From assembly GCA_017694765.1 (NCBI GenBank), contig JADIML010000097.1, forward strand, positions 1 to 5,355: a DNA stretch of 5,355 nucleotides, in the 5' to 3' direction. The DNA comes from Candidatus Scybalomonas excrementavium (GTDB lineage: Bacteria > Bacillota > Clostridia > Lachnospirales > Lachnospiraceae). Shown here one piece after another: positions 1-5,355 of the stretch. Under the pieces are notes generated by a model. The model had not been told where the DNA came from, did not search any database, and was given only the letters and a program-made list of their open reading frames with translations. Within the stretch, counting starts at the first letter, position 1; every line of letters begins with the position of its first letter. The position numbers were made by a program, and so were the translations under genes.

Positions 1-29
1 GATAATTGTTGTGTATCTTTTTCTTTCAT
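1..29 (-). CDS. 5' end of an unidentified leftward gene (partial)
   Basis: An ATG at 29-27 opens a minus-strand reading frame that runs off the left edge; the visible residues are MKEKDTQQL, with no stop. The start is supported by a purine-rich ribosome binding site (AAAGGGGGG, G run at 40-35) five bases upstream and by a good promoter at 50-78 that would give a leader of only about 15 bases. Nine residues are too few to assign a family; a charged, polar N-terminus argues weakly against a secreted protein. It is transcribed in the same direction as the glycosidase operon but lies beyond that operon's terminator and has its own promoter, so it is probably a separate unit. The start is fairly secure; the product is unknown. 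Confidence 0.55.
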
Positions 30-49
30 AAAATCCCCCCTTTGTTTAT

Positions 50-78
50 ATTTTACTACAAATCCCTATCTATGTTAA
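50..78 (-). promoter_or_regulatory. Sigma-A-type promoter for the leftward partial gene
   Basis: Read on the minus strand, TTAACA (78-73, five of six matches to TTGACA) and TAAAAT (55-50, five of six matches to TATAAT) are separated by exactly 17 bases. Transcription would start near 43, just ahead of the G-rich ribosome binding site at 40-35 and the ATG at 29. Position, spacing and short leader agree with each other. The -35 lies inside a 15-base direct repeat and at the edge of a dyad (75-98), which suggests the promoter is regulated; that last point is inference. Confidence 0.65.
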
Positions 79-80
79 GA
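66..80. repeat. 15-base direct repeat, copy 1 (contains a -35 box)
   Basis: CTATCTATGTTAAGA on the plus strand, repeated exactly at 188-202, 122 bases away. On the minus strand this copy reads TCTTAACATAGATAG and supplies the -35 box of the promoter at 50-78. The match ends abruptly on both sides apart from scattered identities. It may be a protein-binding site or a relic of a local duplication. Confidence 0.6.
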
Positions 81-98
81 GATTCTTAGAATCCTTAA
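75..98. promoter_or_regulatory. Dyad overlapping the -35 of the leftward promoter (possible operator)
   Basis: The plus strand reads TTAAG-A-GATTCT-T-AGAATC-CTTAA. The inner GATTCT/AGAATC arms (81-86 and 88-93) pair perfectly around a single T, and the outer TTAAG/CTTAA arms (75-79 and 94-98) pair after one unpaired A. The dyad overlaps the -35 box (73-78) and extends upstream, as expected for an operator or activator site of the leftward gene. There is no T run next to it, so it is not a good intrinsic terminator. The binding protein is unknown. Confidence 0.4.
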
Positions 99-136
99 AT
101 ACCTTGTATTTTCTTCTCCTTATGGCTATTACATAT

Positions 137-148
137 CAGTAATTACTG
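137..148. repeat. Perfect 12-base palindrome
   Basis: CAGTAATTACTG is its own reverse complement. It sits about 60 bases upstream of the -35 box of the leftward promoter. It could be a binding site for a dimeric regulator, but no second copy was seen in the window, and short AT-rich palindromes also arise by chance. Confidence 0.3.
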
Positions 149-187
149 TTTTCTTCTAGTTTAATATCATTCTTTCCCCTAAGAGCT

Positions 188-202
188 CTATCTATGTTAA
201 GA
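188..202. repeat. 15-base direct repeat, copy 2
   Basis: Exact second copy of CTATCTATGTTAAGA (see 66-80). On the minus strand it also offers a TTAACA -35-like box (200-195), but the sequence 17 bases downstream is GGAAAG, with no -10, so this copy does not form an evident promoter. It lies just past the end of the ASCH pseudogene. Confidence 0.6.
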
Positions 203-212
203 AAACTATGAT

Positions 213-446
213 TTATATATGATATACAACTTCAAACTCCTCACAAACTACTTGTGTATCTGTATGACACTTGAGACCTATTTCCATAAAACACTCGGTA
301 AAAAATTTTCGTGAACATTTCTCCAGTATGTAGGAGTTCTATCTCCTTCTCCTTCTTTATATGTATGTAATTCACCTACTTCATGAAATGGTAACTACAT
401 ATACTTTTTTGTCTGAAAATAATTTCCATATTTCATTGCCTTTCAT
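213..446 (-). pseudogene. Decayed ASCH-domain protein gene (internal deletion plus two frameshifts)
   Basis: Read on the minus strand from an ATG at 446, the sequence gives MKGNEIWKLFSDK, then KVYVV up to 393. One extra A at 392 shifts the frame; the next frame reads PFHEVGELHTYKEGEGDR and then YWRNVHE up to 308. A base missing from the A run at 309-306 restores the first frame, giving KFFTECFMEIGL and finally VVCEEFEVVY before TAA at 215-213. YKEGEGDR, the YWR-VHE-FF segment and VVCEEFEVVY are features of the C-terminal half of bacterial ASCH-domain proteins (PUA-like fold, proposed RNA binding), as I recall the family. Those proteins are usually about 140-150 residues; this remnant spans only 78 codons because the middle, which carries most of the domain core, is absent between the N-terminal WKLFSDK piece and KVYVV. 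A GGGAG ribosome binding site at 455-451 survives only four bases from the ATG. No functional protein is expected. Confidence 0.8.
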
Positions 447-507
447 AAAACTCCCACACTTTCATAATGTGTTCTTTATAGAAAATTTTACAATCAAAAC
501 ATGAGCG

Positions 508-543
508 AAAAAGGAACCATCTCCTTTCTGAAATCGTTCCTTT
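508..543 (-). terminator. Intrinsic terminator of the GH31-GH3 operon
   Basis: On the minus strand, AAAGGAAC (543-536) pairs perfectly with GTTCCTTT (517-510). Inside a single G/G mismatch, ATTTC (534-530) pairs with GAGAT (523-519) using one G-U pair, closing a six-base loop. The T run at 512-508 continues from the 3' arm. The hairpin begins 19 bases after the TAA of the beta-glucosidase gene. The G-U pair becomes a C/A mismatch on the plus strand, which favours use in the leftward direction. Confidence 0.75.
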
Positions 544-561
544 CTTCCAATTCATTGTATT

Positions 562-2700
562 TTATTGTATCATAAAACTTTCTTCCAAACAAATATCTGC
601 CACGGATTTTCCAACATAGAGCTGATATTGTCCTGCTTCTACGAGAAAACTTTTTTCTATTTCATCATAATAGGCTAATTCTTCTTTTTTGATTGAAAGT
701 CTTATCGTTTTTGTTTCTCCTCCTTGTAATTCTATTTTTGCAAATGCTTTTAGTTCTTTTCGTGGTCTTTCTACTTTCGAATCGTTTTTTCCAACATAAC
801 ATTGAACGGTTTCTTTTCCTGCTATTTTTCCATAATTTGTAACTGTAACGAAAACTCCTATCTCTTCTCCTTCTTGTTTTATCTCTACCTTATCATAAGA
901 GAATTCTGTATATGATAATCCGTAGCCAAATGGAAAGAGAATTGGAATTTGTTCTGTATCATAATACCGATAGCCAACAAAAATTCCTTCCTTATAAGAA
1001 ACTGTTTTTCCACCTGGAAATTCTCCAATGCAATGAGCCGAACAGTCCATATGTGTAATTGGAAAACTTTCCGGCAATCTTCCAGATGGATTTACCAATC
1101 CAAATAAAACTTCTGCTGTAGCTGTTCCACCTTCCATTCCTGCATACCATGACCAGACAAGAGTTTTTACTCGATGAATCCATGGCATTTCTACTGGCGA
1201 ACCTGACACTATAACAACAATCATATTTTCATTCACTTCTAATAATTCTTCAATGAGCTTATCTTGATCATATGGTAGCTTCATATCTGGTCTCTCATGA
1301 CCTTCTGAATCTTGGGCATGATTTTGTCCACCAACAAAAATAATCGTATCAAACTCTTTTGCTTTCTCTACGGCTTCTACCCTTAATCGTTCTCTTTTTT
1401 CTACTAGGGCTTTTGTTGGATCTGCTATCGTTCTAGTAGATCCTCCACCATTTTCTAAACTATCTGCTTGCCAATTTTGCTCTTGTTCTTCTTGATCGAT
1501 ATCATCTGCAAAATATCCTTGTACATAGGTAACTTCAGCATTTCCTCCAAGTATTTTTTTAATTCCAAGAAGAGGAGATACTTCATAAAGTGCTTTAATT
1601 TCTGCACTTCCTCCTCCATTAGAATGTACGCGATTGGCATTATCTCCAATCACTAAAACCTTTTTTACATCCTGTCTAGAAAGAGGTAATTGTCCTTCTT
1701 GATTTTTTAATAAGACAACAGATTCCCTTGCTACTTCTAATGCCTTTTGATGATGTTCCAATGTATTATATGTTCCAGCTTTTCTCTCTTTTCCATCGAT
1801 CATATGTAAGCGTCCCATTAAGTGGAGAATGTTTCTCACTTTTTCATCAACAAGTTCTTCTGAAAGTTCTCCTCGTTCAATGGCTTCTTTTAGAGGATTT
1901 GCCATGCAATATTCATCAAAGTTATTCGTAACTGACATTTCAATATCTAAGGCACTTTCTGCTGCTTCTTTTGTATGGTGAACGGCTCCCCAATCGGATA
2001 CAATCATTCCATCATATTGCCATTCTTCTCTTAAAATATGATTTAAAAGCTCCTTACTTTCACAGCAATGCTCTCCCAAATATCGGTTATATGCTCCCAT
2101 TAACGAATAAGAATCTCCTTCTTCCACACATCGCTTAAAGGCTTTTAAATAGATTTCTCTTAATGCTCGCTCACTTACTTTTACATCCACCCAAAGACGT
2201 TCTGTCTCTTGATTGTTTAGAGCAAAATGTTTCACACAAGCAGCCGTATCTTCTTCTTGAATTCCTTGAATAAAAGGAACTGCCATCTCTCCAATTAGAT
2301 GAGGATCTTCACTTATATATTCAAAATTTCGTCCACATAACGGACTTCTCTTAATATTGATTCCGGGAGCTAAGATTACATCTTTTCCTCTCCCTCTTGC
2401 TTCTCTTCCTAATACTTTACCTGTTTCATAAGAAAGTGTTGGATTCCATGTAGCTGCTAATGCTCCATTGCTTGGCAGATATGTTACATAATCATCAGTA
2501 TTTCCAATAGGATTCCACTGATCATTTTCAAACTCATTTCGAACTCCCATAGGACCATCTGAGAAAGTAAGTGGAGGAATTCCCAGGCGTTCTACTCCCT
2601 TTGTTCGAAATAATCCATCCCCATGAATCATATCTATTTTTTCTTCTAATGTTAATTGTCCTATTAGACTCTCAATCATTTCTTCTCTTTGCTGTCTCAT
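562..2700 (-). CDS. GH3 beta-glucosidase, cytoplasmic
   Basis: This 712-residue glycoside hydrolase family 3 enzyme hydrolyses terminal beta-linked glucose from the non-reducing end of oligosaccharides with retention of configuration. From the ATG at 2700, the N-terminal TIM-barrel domain spans roughly residues 10-310, with FSDGP at 47-51, KHFALNNQE at 157-165 and the nucleophile Asp236 in VSDWG. The C-terminal alpha/beta sandwich (about 325-590) carries SEGHERPD, where Glu466 is the likely acid/base, and ends in FPFGYGLSYT. A fibronectin-III-like domain fills about 610-712. There is no signal peptide or membrane segment. The ATG is chosen because GGAGGA lies seven bases upstream; an in-frame TTG at 2754 would add 18 residues, has no comparable site and would overlap the upstream gene. 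The gene begins 41 bases after the GH31 stop and is followed by a terminator, so it is the second and last gene of the operon. The neighbour suggests it acts on glucose exposed when xylose is removed from xyloglucan oligosaccharides. The family also contains beta-xylosidases and arabinosidases, so substrate is less certain than family. Confidence 0.9.
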   Translation of the reverse strand: MRQQREEMIESLIGQLTLEEKIDMIHGDGLFRTKGVERLGIPPLTFSDGPMGVRNEFENDQWNPIGNTDDYVTYLPSNGALAATWNPTLSYETGKVLGREARGRGKDVILAPGINIKRSPLCGRNFEYISEDPHLIGEMAVPFIQGIQEEDTAACVKHFALNNQETERLWVDVKVSERALREIYLKAFKRCVEEGDSYSLMGAYNRYLGEHCCESKELLNHILREEWQYDGMIVSDWGAVHHTKEAAESALDIEMSVTNNFDEYCMANPLKEAIERGELSEELVDEKVRNILHLMGRLHMIDGKERKAGTYNTLEHHQKALEVARESVVLLKNQEGQLPLSRQDVKKVLVIGDNANRVHSNGGGSAEIKALYEVSPLLGIKKILGGNAEVTYVQGYFADDIDQEEQEQNWQADSLENGGGSTRTIADPTKALVEKRERLRVEAVEKAKEFDTIIFVGGQNHAQDSEGHERPDMKLPYDQDKLIEELLEVNENMIVVIVSGSPVEMPWIHRVKTLVWSWYAGMEGGTATAEVLFGLVNPSGRLPESFPITHMDCSAHCIGEFPGGKTVSYKEGIFVGYRYYDTEQIPILFPFGYGLSYTEFSYDKVEIKQEGEEIGVFVTVTNYGKIAGKETVQCYVGKNDSKVERPRKELKAFAKIELQGGETKTIRLSIKKEELAYYDEIEKSFLVEAGQYQLYVGKSVADICLEESFMIQ

Positions 2701-2706
2701 CGTTCT

Positions 2707-2712
2707 TCCTCC
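2707..2712 (-). promoter_or_regulatory. Ribosome binding site deciding the GH3 start
   Basis: GGAGGA on the minus strand with seven bases between GGAGG and the ATG at 2700-2698. It lies in the 41-base gap after the GH31 stop codon and favours the ATG over the in-frame TTG at 2754. Confidence 0.8.
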
Positions 2713-2741
2713 AATTTCTCCTAACCTTTTCCCTATCTTAT

Positions 2742-5081
2742 TTAGCAAGTACAAATAATGTGTTCACTTCCATTACAAGAAATCTCAGTGTCATTAACAA
2801 CTACTTCAAATTTTTTACCTACTACTTCTGTCACTAATTGATTGACTAGTACAATTTTACATGGTTTTGTTGCTTTTACATCAATACATATCGTTCCATT
2901 TTCTCTCTTCATCGTAACGACTGTATCTTCTTGTTGATCCATATTATAAACCGTTGTAGTTACTTCTTTCCCTTCTTGTAAAACATATGCTTTTATCATA
3001 ACTTCATTTGCATAATCATAATCAGGGCGATTCGCTTCTTTTCCAACTGCAAGTAAACTATTTTCTCTTACAAATACAGGGATACTTAAATATCCACAGT
3101 CTTCTTCATACCATTTGCCACCTTCTTTTACTTCTCCTGTCAAATAATGTGTCCAAACTCCTTCTGGCAAATAATAAATAGCTTTACTCTTATCATTAAA
3201 AATTGGTGCAACAAGTAAAGAATCTCCAAACATATATTGTTTATCTAAGTACGAACAATTTCTGTCATTGGTAAATTCCATTACCATACTTCTCATCATC
3301 GGAACACCTGTCTTAGCTGTTTCAATGGCATTGCGATATAAATATGGCATGAGCTGTGCCTTTACTTGTGTAAAATAACGAACAACCGTAACAGCTTCTT
3401 CATCATATGCCCAAGGCACTCGATACGATGTACTTCCATGTAGTCTTGAATGGGAAGACATTAAACCAAACGCTGCCCAGCGTTTATAGACATCTGGTGT
3501 AGAAGTACTTTCAAATCCGCCAATATCATGGCTCCAATATCCAAATCCAGACATCGTAAGAGATAAACCACCTCTTAAACTCTCTTCCATAGATACATAG
3601 TCAGACCAACAATCTCCTCCCCAATGCACTGGAAATTTTTGTCCTCCAACGGTAGCAGAACGAGCAAATAAAACAGCCTCTCCTTTACCACGTTTTCTCT
3701 TTAATAATTCAAATACCGTTTGATTGTATAAATATGTATAATAATTATGCATTTTCTCAGGATCAGAGCCATCTGCATAAACACAATTTACTGGGATTCT
3801 TTCACCAAAATCTGTTTTAAAACAATCAACACCCATATCTAATAATACTTCTAATTTATCCTGGAACCACTGGCATGCTTCTTGATTTGTAAAATCAACA
3901 AGTGCCATTCCCGGCTGCCACATATCCCACTGCCATACAGAACCATCTGGTCGTTTTATAAAATATCCTTGCTCCATTCCTTCTTTAAAAAGTGCAGATT
4001 CTTGCGCTATGTAAGGATTGATCCAAACACAGATGTTTAAACCTTTTTCTTTGATTCTTCTTAACATCCCTTCTGGATCTGGAAATACACGATGATCCCA
4101 AAGGAAGTCAGACCAATGAAACTCTTTCATCCAAAAACAATCAAAGTGGAACACACGAAGTCCAATTCCTCGCTCTTTCATTCCATCGATAAAACTCATA
4201 ACTGTTTCTTCATCATAATTCGTTGTAAAAGAAGTGGATAACCAAAGTCCATATGTCCAAGGTGCCGGTAATGCTGGCTTTCCTGTTAAATCTGTATATC
4301 GCATTAAAACTTCTTTCATAGTAGGTCCATTGATGAAAATATAATCAAGTGTTTCTCCCGGAACCGAAAATTCTACTTTCGCTACCTGTTCTGTCGCCAC
4401 CTCAAAGGATACTTTTTCTGGATGATTGACAAAAACACCATACCCTCTATCTGATAAATAAAATGGAATATTTTTATAAGATTGATCGGTACTCGTTCCT
4501 CCATCTTCATTCCAAATGTCAATAGACTGCCCATTTTTTACAAAAGCCCCAAAACGCTCACCAAGTCCATAAATATGTTCATTCACTGCAAGCCCTAATT
4601 GTTGGCGCATATATGCTTTTCCTGTTGGATCAAGATCATAGGCAAATCCAGTCCAGTCAGTTCTCATATAAGCCAAATCTCTTCCAGAACTCTCTGTTAA
4701 AACTTCTCCATTTCTCTCATACGTCATAGACCAATTTTTCTTGCCAATTTTTAAGACTAATTGTCCTGTTTGAATTTGAATTTCTTCTTCTGTTTCTATA
4801 ATCAATGGTGTTACTTCTTCTTCAACGTACAATTCAAACTGTGGTTCTTGTTTCTTTTTTCCTAAATGATGACTGACTTGTACACGAATCATTTCTTCTC
4901 TTGGTACTGTCACCTTTATTGTTAAGTTAATTCCTCCTAATGTATCTCCTCTGTGCATAATGTGATGAGTTGGCGCACAGATTTTCACTTCTTTTTCTGT
5001 TTTGTCCACAAAATAAACTTCTTGTGGTGGAAAACATTCAATTCCCTCTTTTTGCAACCAGCATCCATTTCCAAATTTCAT
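2742..5081 (-). CDS. yicI: GH31 alpha-xylosidase (YicI-type), cytoplasmic
   Basis: This 779-residue family 31 enzyme is predicted to release alpha-linked xylose from the non-reducing end of xyloglucan oligosaccharides or isoprimeverose. It aligns throughout with E. coli YicI (772 residues, from memory) at a constant offset of eight in the catalytic region. The nucleophile is Asp424 in KTDFGERIP (YicI Asp416) and the acid/base is Asp490 in HWGGDC (YicI Asp482). Residues tied to xylosidase specificity in YicI are all kept: Phe285, Cys315 and Phe316 in HFDCFW, Trp353 and Lys422. An N-terminal beta-sandwich (about 1-270, including YGLGERFGAF at 171-180) precedes the (beta/alpha)8 barrel (about 270-600) and C-terminal beta domains. 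No signal peptide is seen. The ATG at 5081 is chosen because AAGGAG lies nine bases upstream and MKFGNGCWL matches the YicI N-terminus; an in-frame ATG at 5186 would add 35 lysine-rich residues that run across the likely promoter. It is the first gene of the operon with GH3. The C-terminal tail ends in CTC with another Cys nearby, which I cannot explain. Confidence 0.93.
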   Translation of the reverse strand: MKFGNGCWLQKEGIECFPPQEVYFVDKTEKEVKICAPTHHIMHRGDTLGGINLTIKVTVPREEMIRVQVSHHLGKKKQEPQFELYVEEEVTPLIIETEEEIQIQTGQLVLKIGKKNWSMTYERNGEVLTESSGRDLAYMRTDWTGFAYDLDPTGKAYMRQQLGLAVNEHIYGLGERFGAFVKNGQSIDIWNEDGGTSTDQSYKNIPFYLSDRGYGVFVNHPEKVSFEVATEQVAKVEFSVPGETLDYIFINGPTMKEVLMRYTDLTGKPALPAPWTYGLWLSTSFTTNYDEETVMSFIDGMKERGIGLRVFHFDCFWMKEFHWSDFLWDHRVFPDPEGMLRRIKEKGLNICVWINPYIAQESALFKEGMEQGYFIKRPDGSVWQWDMWQPGMALVDFTNQEACQWFQDKLEVLLDMGVDCFKTDFGERIPVNCVYADGSDPEKMHNYYTYLYNQTVFELLKRKRGKGEAVLFARSATVGGQKFPVHWGGDCWSDYVSMEESLRGGLSLTMSGFGYWSHDIGGFESTSTPDVYKRWAAFGLMSSHSRLHGSTSYRVPWAYDEEAVTVVRYFTQVKAQLMPYLYRNAIETAKTGVPMMRSMVMEFTNDRNCSYLDKQYMFGDSLLVAPIFNDKSKAIYYLPEGVWTHYLTGEVKEGGKWYEEDCGYLSIPVFVRENSLLAVGKEANRPDYDYANEVMIKAYVLQEGKEVTTTVYNMDQQEDTVVTMKRENGTICIDVKATKPCKIVLVNQLVTEVVGKKFEVVVNDTEISCNGSEHIICTC

Positions 5082-5090
5082 GTGTTTCTT

Positions 5091-5096
5091 CTCCTT
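5091..5096 (-). promoter_or_regulatory. Ribosome binding site deciding the GH31 start
   Basis: AAGGAG on the minus strand, nine bases before the ATG at 5081-5079. It selects this ATG over the upstream in-frame ATG at 5186-5184. Confidence 0.8.
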
Positions 5097-5153
5097 TTTA
5101 TTCAATTCATATTCTTCAAAACAAAACTTTTTACTTTCGAATAGTTTCTTTCT

Positions 5154-5168
5154 AATACTAAGAGTATT
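5154..5168. promoter_or_regulatory. Dyad at the predicted operon transcription start (possible operator)
   Basis: AATACT-AAG-AGTATT is a perfect inverted repeat with six-base arms and a three-base spacer. If the -10 at 5181-5176 is used, transcription starts near 5169 and this dyad covers about +1 to +15, a typical repressor position. It could also form a weak 5' hairpin in the leader. No regulator is visible in the window. Confidence 0.4.
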
Positions 5169-5173
5169 TATAT

Positions 5174-5185
5174 TGATTATAATCA
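5174..5185. promoter_or_regulatory. Perfect 12-base palindrome covering the operon -10
   Basis: TGATTATAATCA is its own reverse complement and contains the TATAAT -10 hexamer of the leftward promoter. Because TATAAT-like boxes are partly self-complementary, part of this symmetry may be incidental. Its centre is 18.5 bases from that of the dyad at 5154-5168. Confidence 0.3.
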
Positions 5186-5204
5186 TCCCTTCTCTATATG
5201 AATA
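5176..5204 (-). promoter_or_regulatory. Probable promoter of the GH31-GH3 operon, weak -35
   Basis: On the minus strand a perfect TATAAT (5181-5176) lies 17 bases downstream of TATTCA (5204-5199), which matches TTGACA at only three of six positions. The predicted start near 5169 gives a leader of roughly 88 bases before the GH31 ATG. A consensus -10 with a poor -35 suits a promoter needing an activator, consistent with the half-site cluster upstream at 5216-5298. The need for an activator is inference. Confidence 0.5.
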
Positions 5205-5216
5205 CCATCAATATTC

Positions 5217-5251
5217 CACATAAAATACTTACACTTTTAGAGGCTTATGTG
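5217..5251. repeat. Spaced inverted repeat CACATAA / TTATGTG
   Basis: CACATAA (5217-5223) and TTATGTG (5245-5251) are exact seven-base inverted arms 21 bases apart. They lie upstream of the predicted operon promoter, about 48-82 bases before its start point. The arms share the TTATG core with the tandem repeat at 5283-5298 when read on the appropriate strand. Confidence 0.4.
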
Positions 5252-5282
5252 ACTGTAAATTTCTTATTATTCCTATATTTAT

Positions 5283-5298
5283 TGTCATAATGTCATAA
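5283..5298. repeat. Tandem 8-base direct repeat (possible regulator site)
   Basis: TGTCATAA occurs twice with no gap (5283-5290 and 5291-5298); on the minus strand each copy reads TTATGACA. The pair ends five bases before the -35 box of the rightward promoter, a usual position for an activator site. It also resembles the inverted arms at 5217-5251, so the same protein might bind all four. Confidence 0.4.
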
Positions 5299-5303
5299 TT
5301 AAC

Positions 5304-5333
5304 TTGATTTTTATCCTTTTTTTTTGATATACT
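5304..5333 (+). promoter_or_regulatory. Rightward promoter for a divergent gene outside the window
   Basis: TTGATT (5304-5309, four of six matches to TTGACA) and TATACT (5328-5333, five of six matches to TATAAT) are 18 bases apart, and a TG at 5325-5326 gives an extended -10 (TGATATACT). The spacer is T-rich. Transcription would begin near 5340 and run off the right edge; no start codon is seen before the end. A regulator or sugar-transport gene is a common neighbour of such operons, but nothing here identifies it. Confidence 0.6.
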
Positions 5334-5355
5334 GACTAAAAATAGTTTTTTATCT

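Larger units (their letters stand above)
99..212. other. Non-coding DNA between the ASCH remnant and the leftward promoter
   Basis: No supported gene lies here. The stretch holds a perfect 12-base palindrome at 137-148 and the second copy of the direct repeat at 188-202. The minus strand also has two ribosome-binding-like strings without a useful reading frame: AGGGG before an ATG at 170 that opens a four-codon frame, and AAGGAG near 122-117 with no start codon after it. These may be decayed gene starts, but the evidence is thin. Confidence 0.4.

Noticed and set aside
75..98. Intrinsic terminator for the ASCH remnant or upstream genes
   Set aside because: The stem is AT-rich, has a loop of essentially one base and no adjacent T run, and it overlaps a promoter.
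213..446. A functional small gene in the ASCH region
   Set aside because: No single frame carries the conserved segments; stops interrupt each frame, and the domain centre is missing.
992..1183. Minus-strand 63-codon open frame
   Set aside because: Lies wholly inside the GH3 gene in another frame, has no ribosome binding site and no recognisable domain.
1455..1656. Overlapping open frames on both strands
   Set aside because: Out-of-frame shadows of the GH3 gene; composition follows the GH3 codons and nothing conserved is visible.
1728..1931. Plus-strand 67-codon open frame
   Set aside because: Antisense to the GH3 coding region, with no start signals and Leu/Phe/Ser-rich content expected from antisense of acidic AT-rich genes.
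2571..2837. Plus-strand 88-codon hydrophobic open frame across the GH31/GH3 junction
   Set aside because: Looks like a membrane protein only because antisense Glu/Lys codons read as Phe/Leu; it is antisense to two strong genes.
4953..5155. Two overlapping plus-strand open frames rich in Phe
   Set aside because: Antisense to the start of the GH31 gene and its leader, with no ribosome binding site or promoter of their own.
5178..5183. Rightward TATAAT promoter inside the palindrome
   Set aside because: No -35-like hexamer lies 16-18 bases upstream on the plus strand; the box arises from the symmetry of the leftward -10.
1..5355. Riboswitch, tRNA, CRISPR array, insertion sequence, toxin-antitoxin or defence genes
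   Set aside because: I looked in the gaps and saw no cloverleaf, regularly spaced repeats, transposase motifs or matching small-gene pairs.

Overview
The window comes from a very AT-rich chromosome with strong Shine-Dalgarno sites, TTAACA/TATACT-type promoters and A/T-ending codons. This suggests a low-GC Bacillota, most likely a gut or plant-fibre clostridium (Lachnospiraceae-like). That placement is inferred from composition and protein style, not from a database match.

About 85% of the window is a two-gene operon read leftward (minus strand). The first gene, 5081 to 2742, encodes a GH31 alpha-xylosidase closely resembling E. coli YicI, with its nucleophile, acid/base and xylose-specificity residues all present. 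After a 41-base gap comes a GH3 beta-glucosidase, 2700 to 562. An intrinsic terminator hairpin (508-543) follows its stop codon. Neither protein has a signal peptide. Together they look like the cytoplasmic end of a xyloglucan-oligosaccharide pathway: the xylosidase removes the alpha-1,6-xylose from the non-reducing end and the glucosidase removes the exposed beta-1,4-glucose. Both genes have in-frame upstream extensions that are probably not translated; the starts given here rest on well-placed ribosome binding sites and, for GH31, on where homology to YicI begins.

To the left (1-507) lies what first looks like empty intergenic DNA. It contains a decayed gene for an ASCH-domain protein (446-213, minus): a short N-terminal piece, a large internal deletion, one inserted base and one lost base, ending in a well-preserved ASCH C-terminus. 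Further left, a consensus-like promoter (50-78), with a long dyad at its -35, drives a leftward gene whose first nine complete codons (1-29) lie in the window. Its -35 region is part of a 15-base direct repeat whose second copy lies at 188-202.

To the right (5082-5355) is a divergent regulatory region. It holds a probable operon promoter (-10 at 5176-5181) with two perfect dyads over and just downstream of it, a cluster of four TTATG-type half-sites, and a strong rightward extended -10 promoter (5304-5333) for a gene outside the window.

I see no CRISPR array, tRNA, rRNA, insertion sequence or defence system. The content is an ordinary carbohydrate-use operon. The less ordinary signals are the ASCH remnant and the operator-like DNA at both ends.
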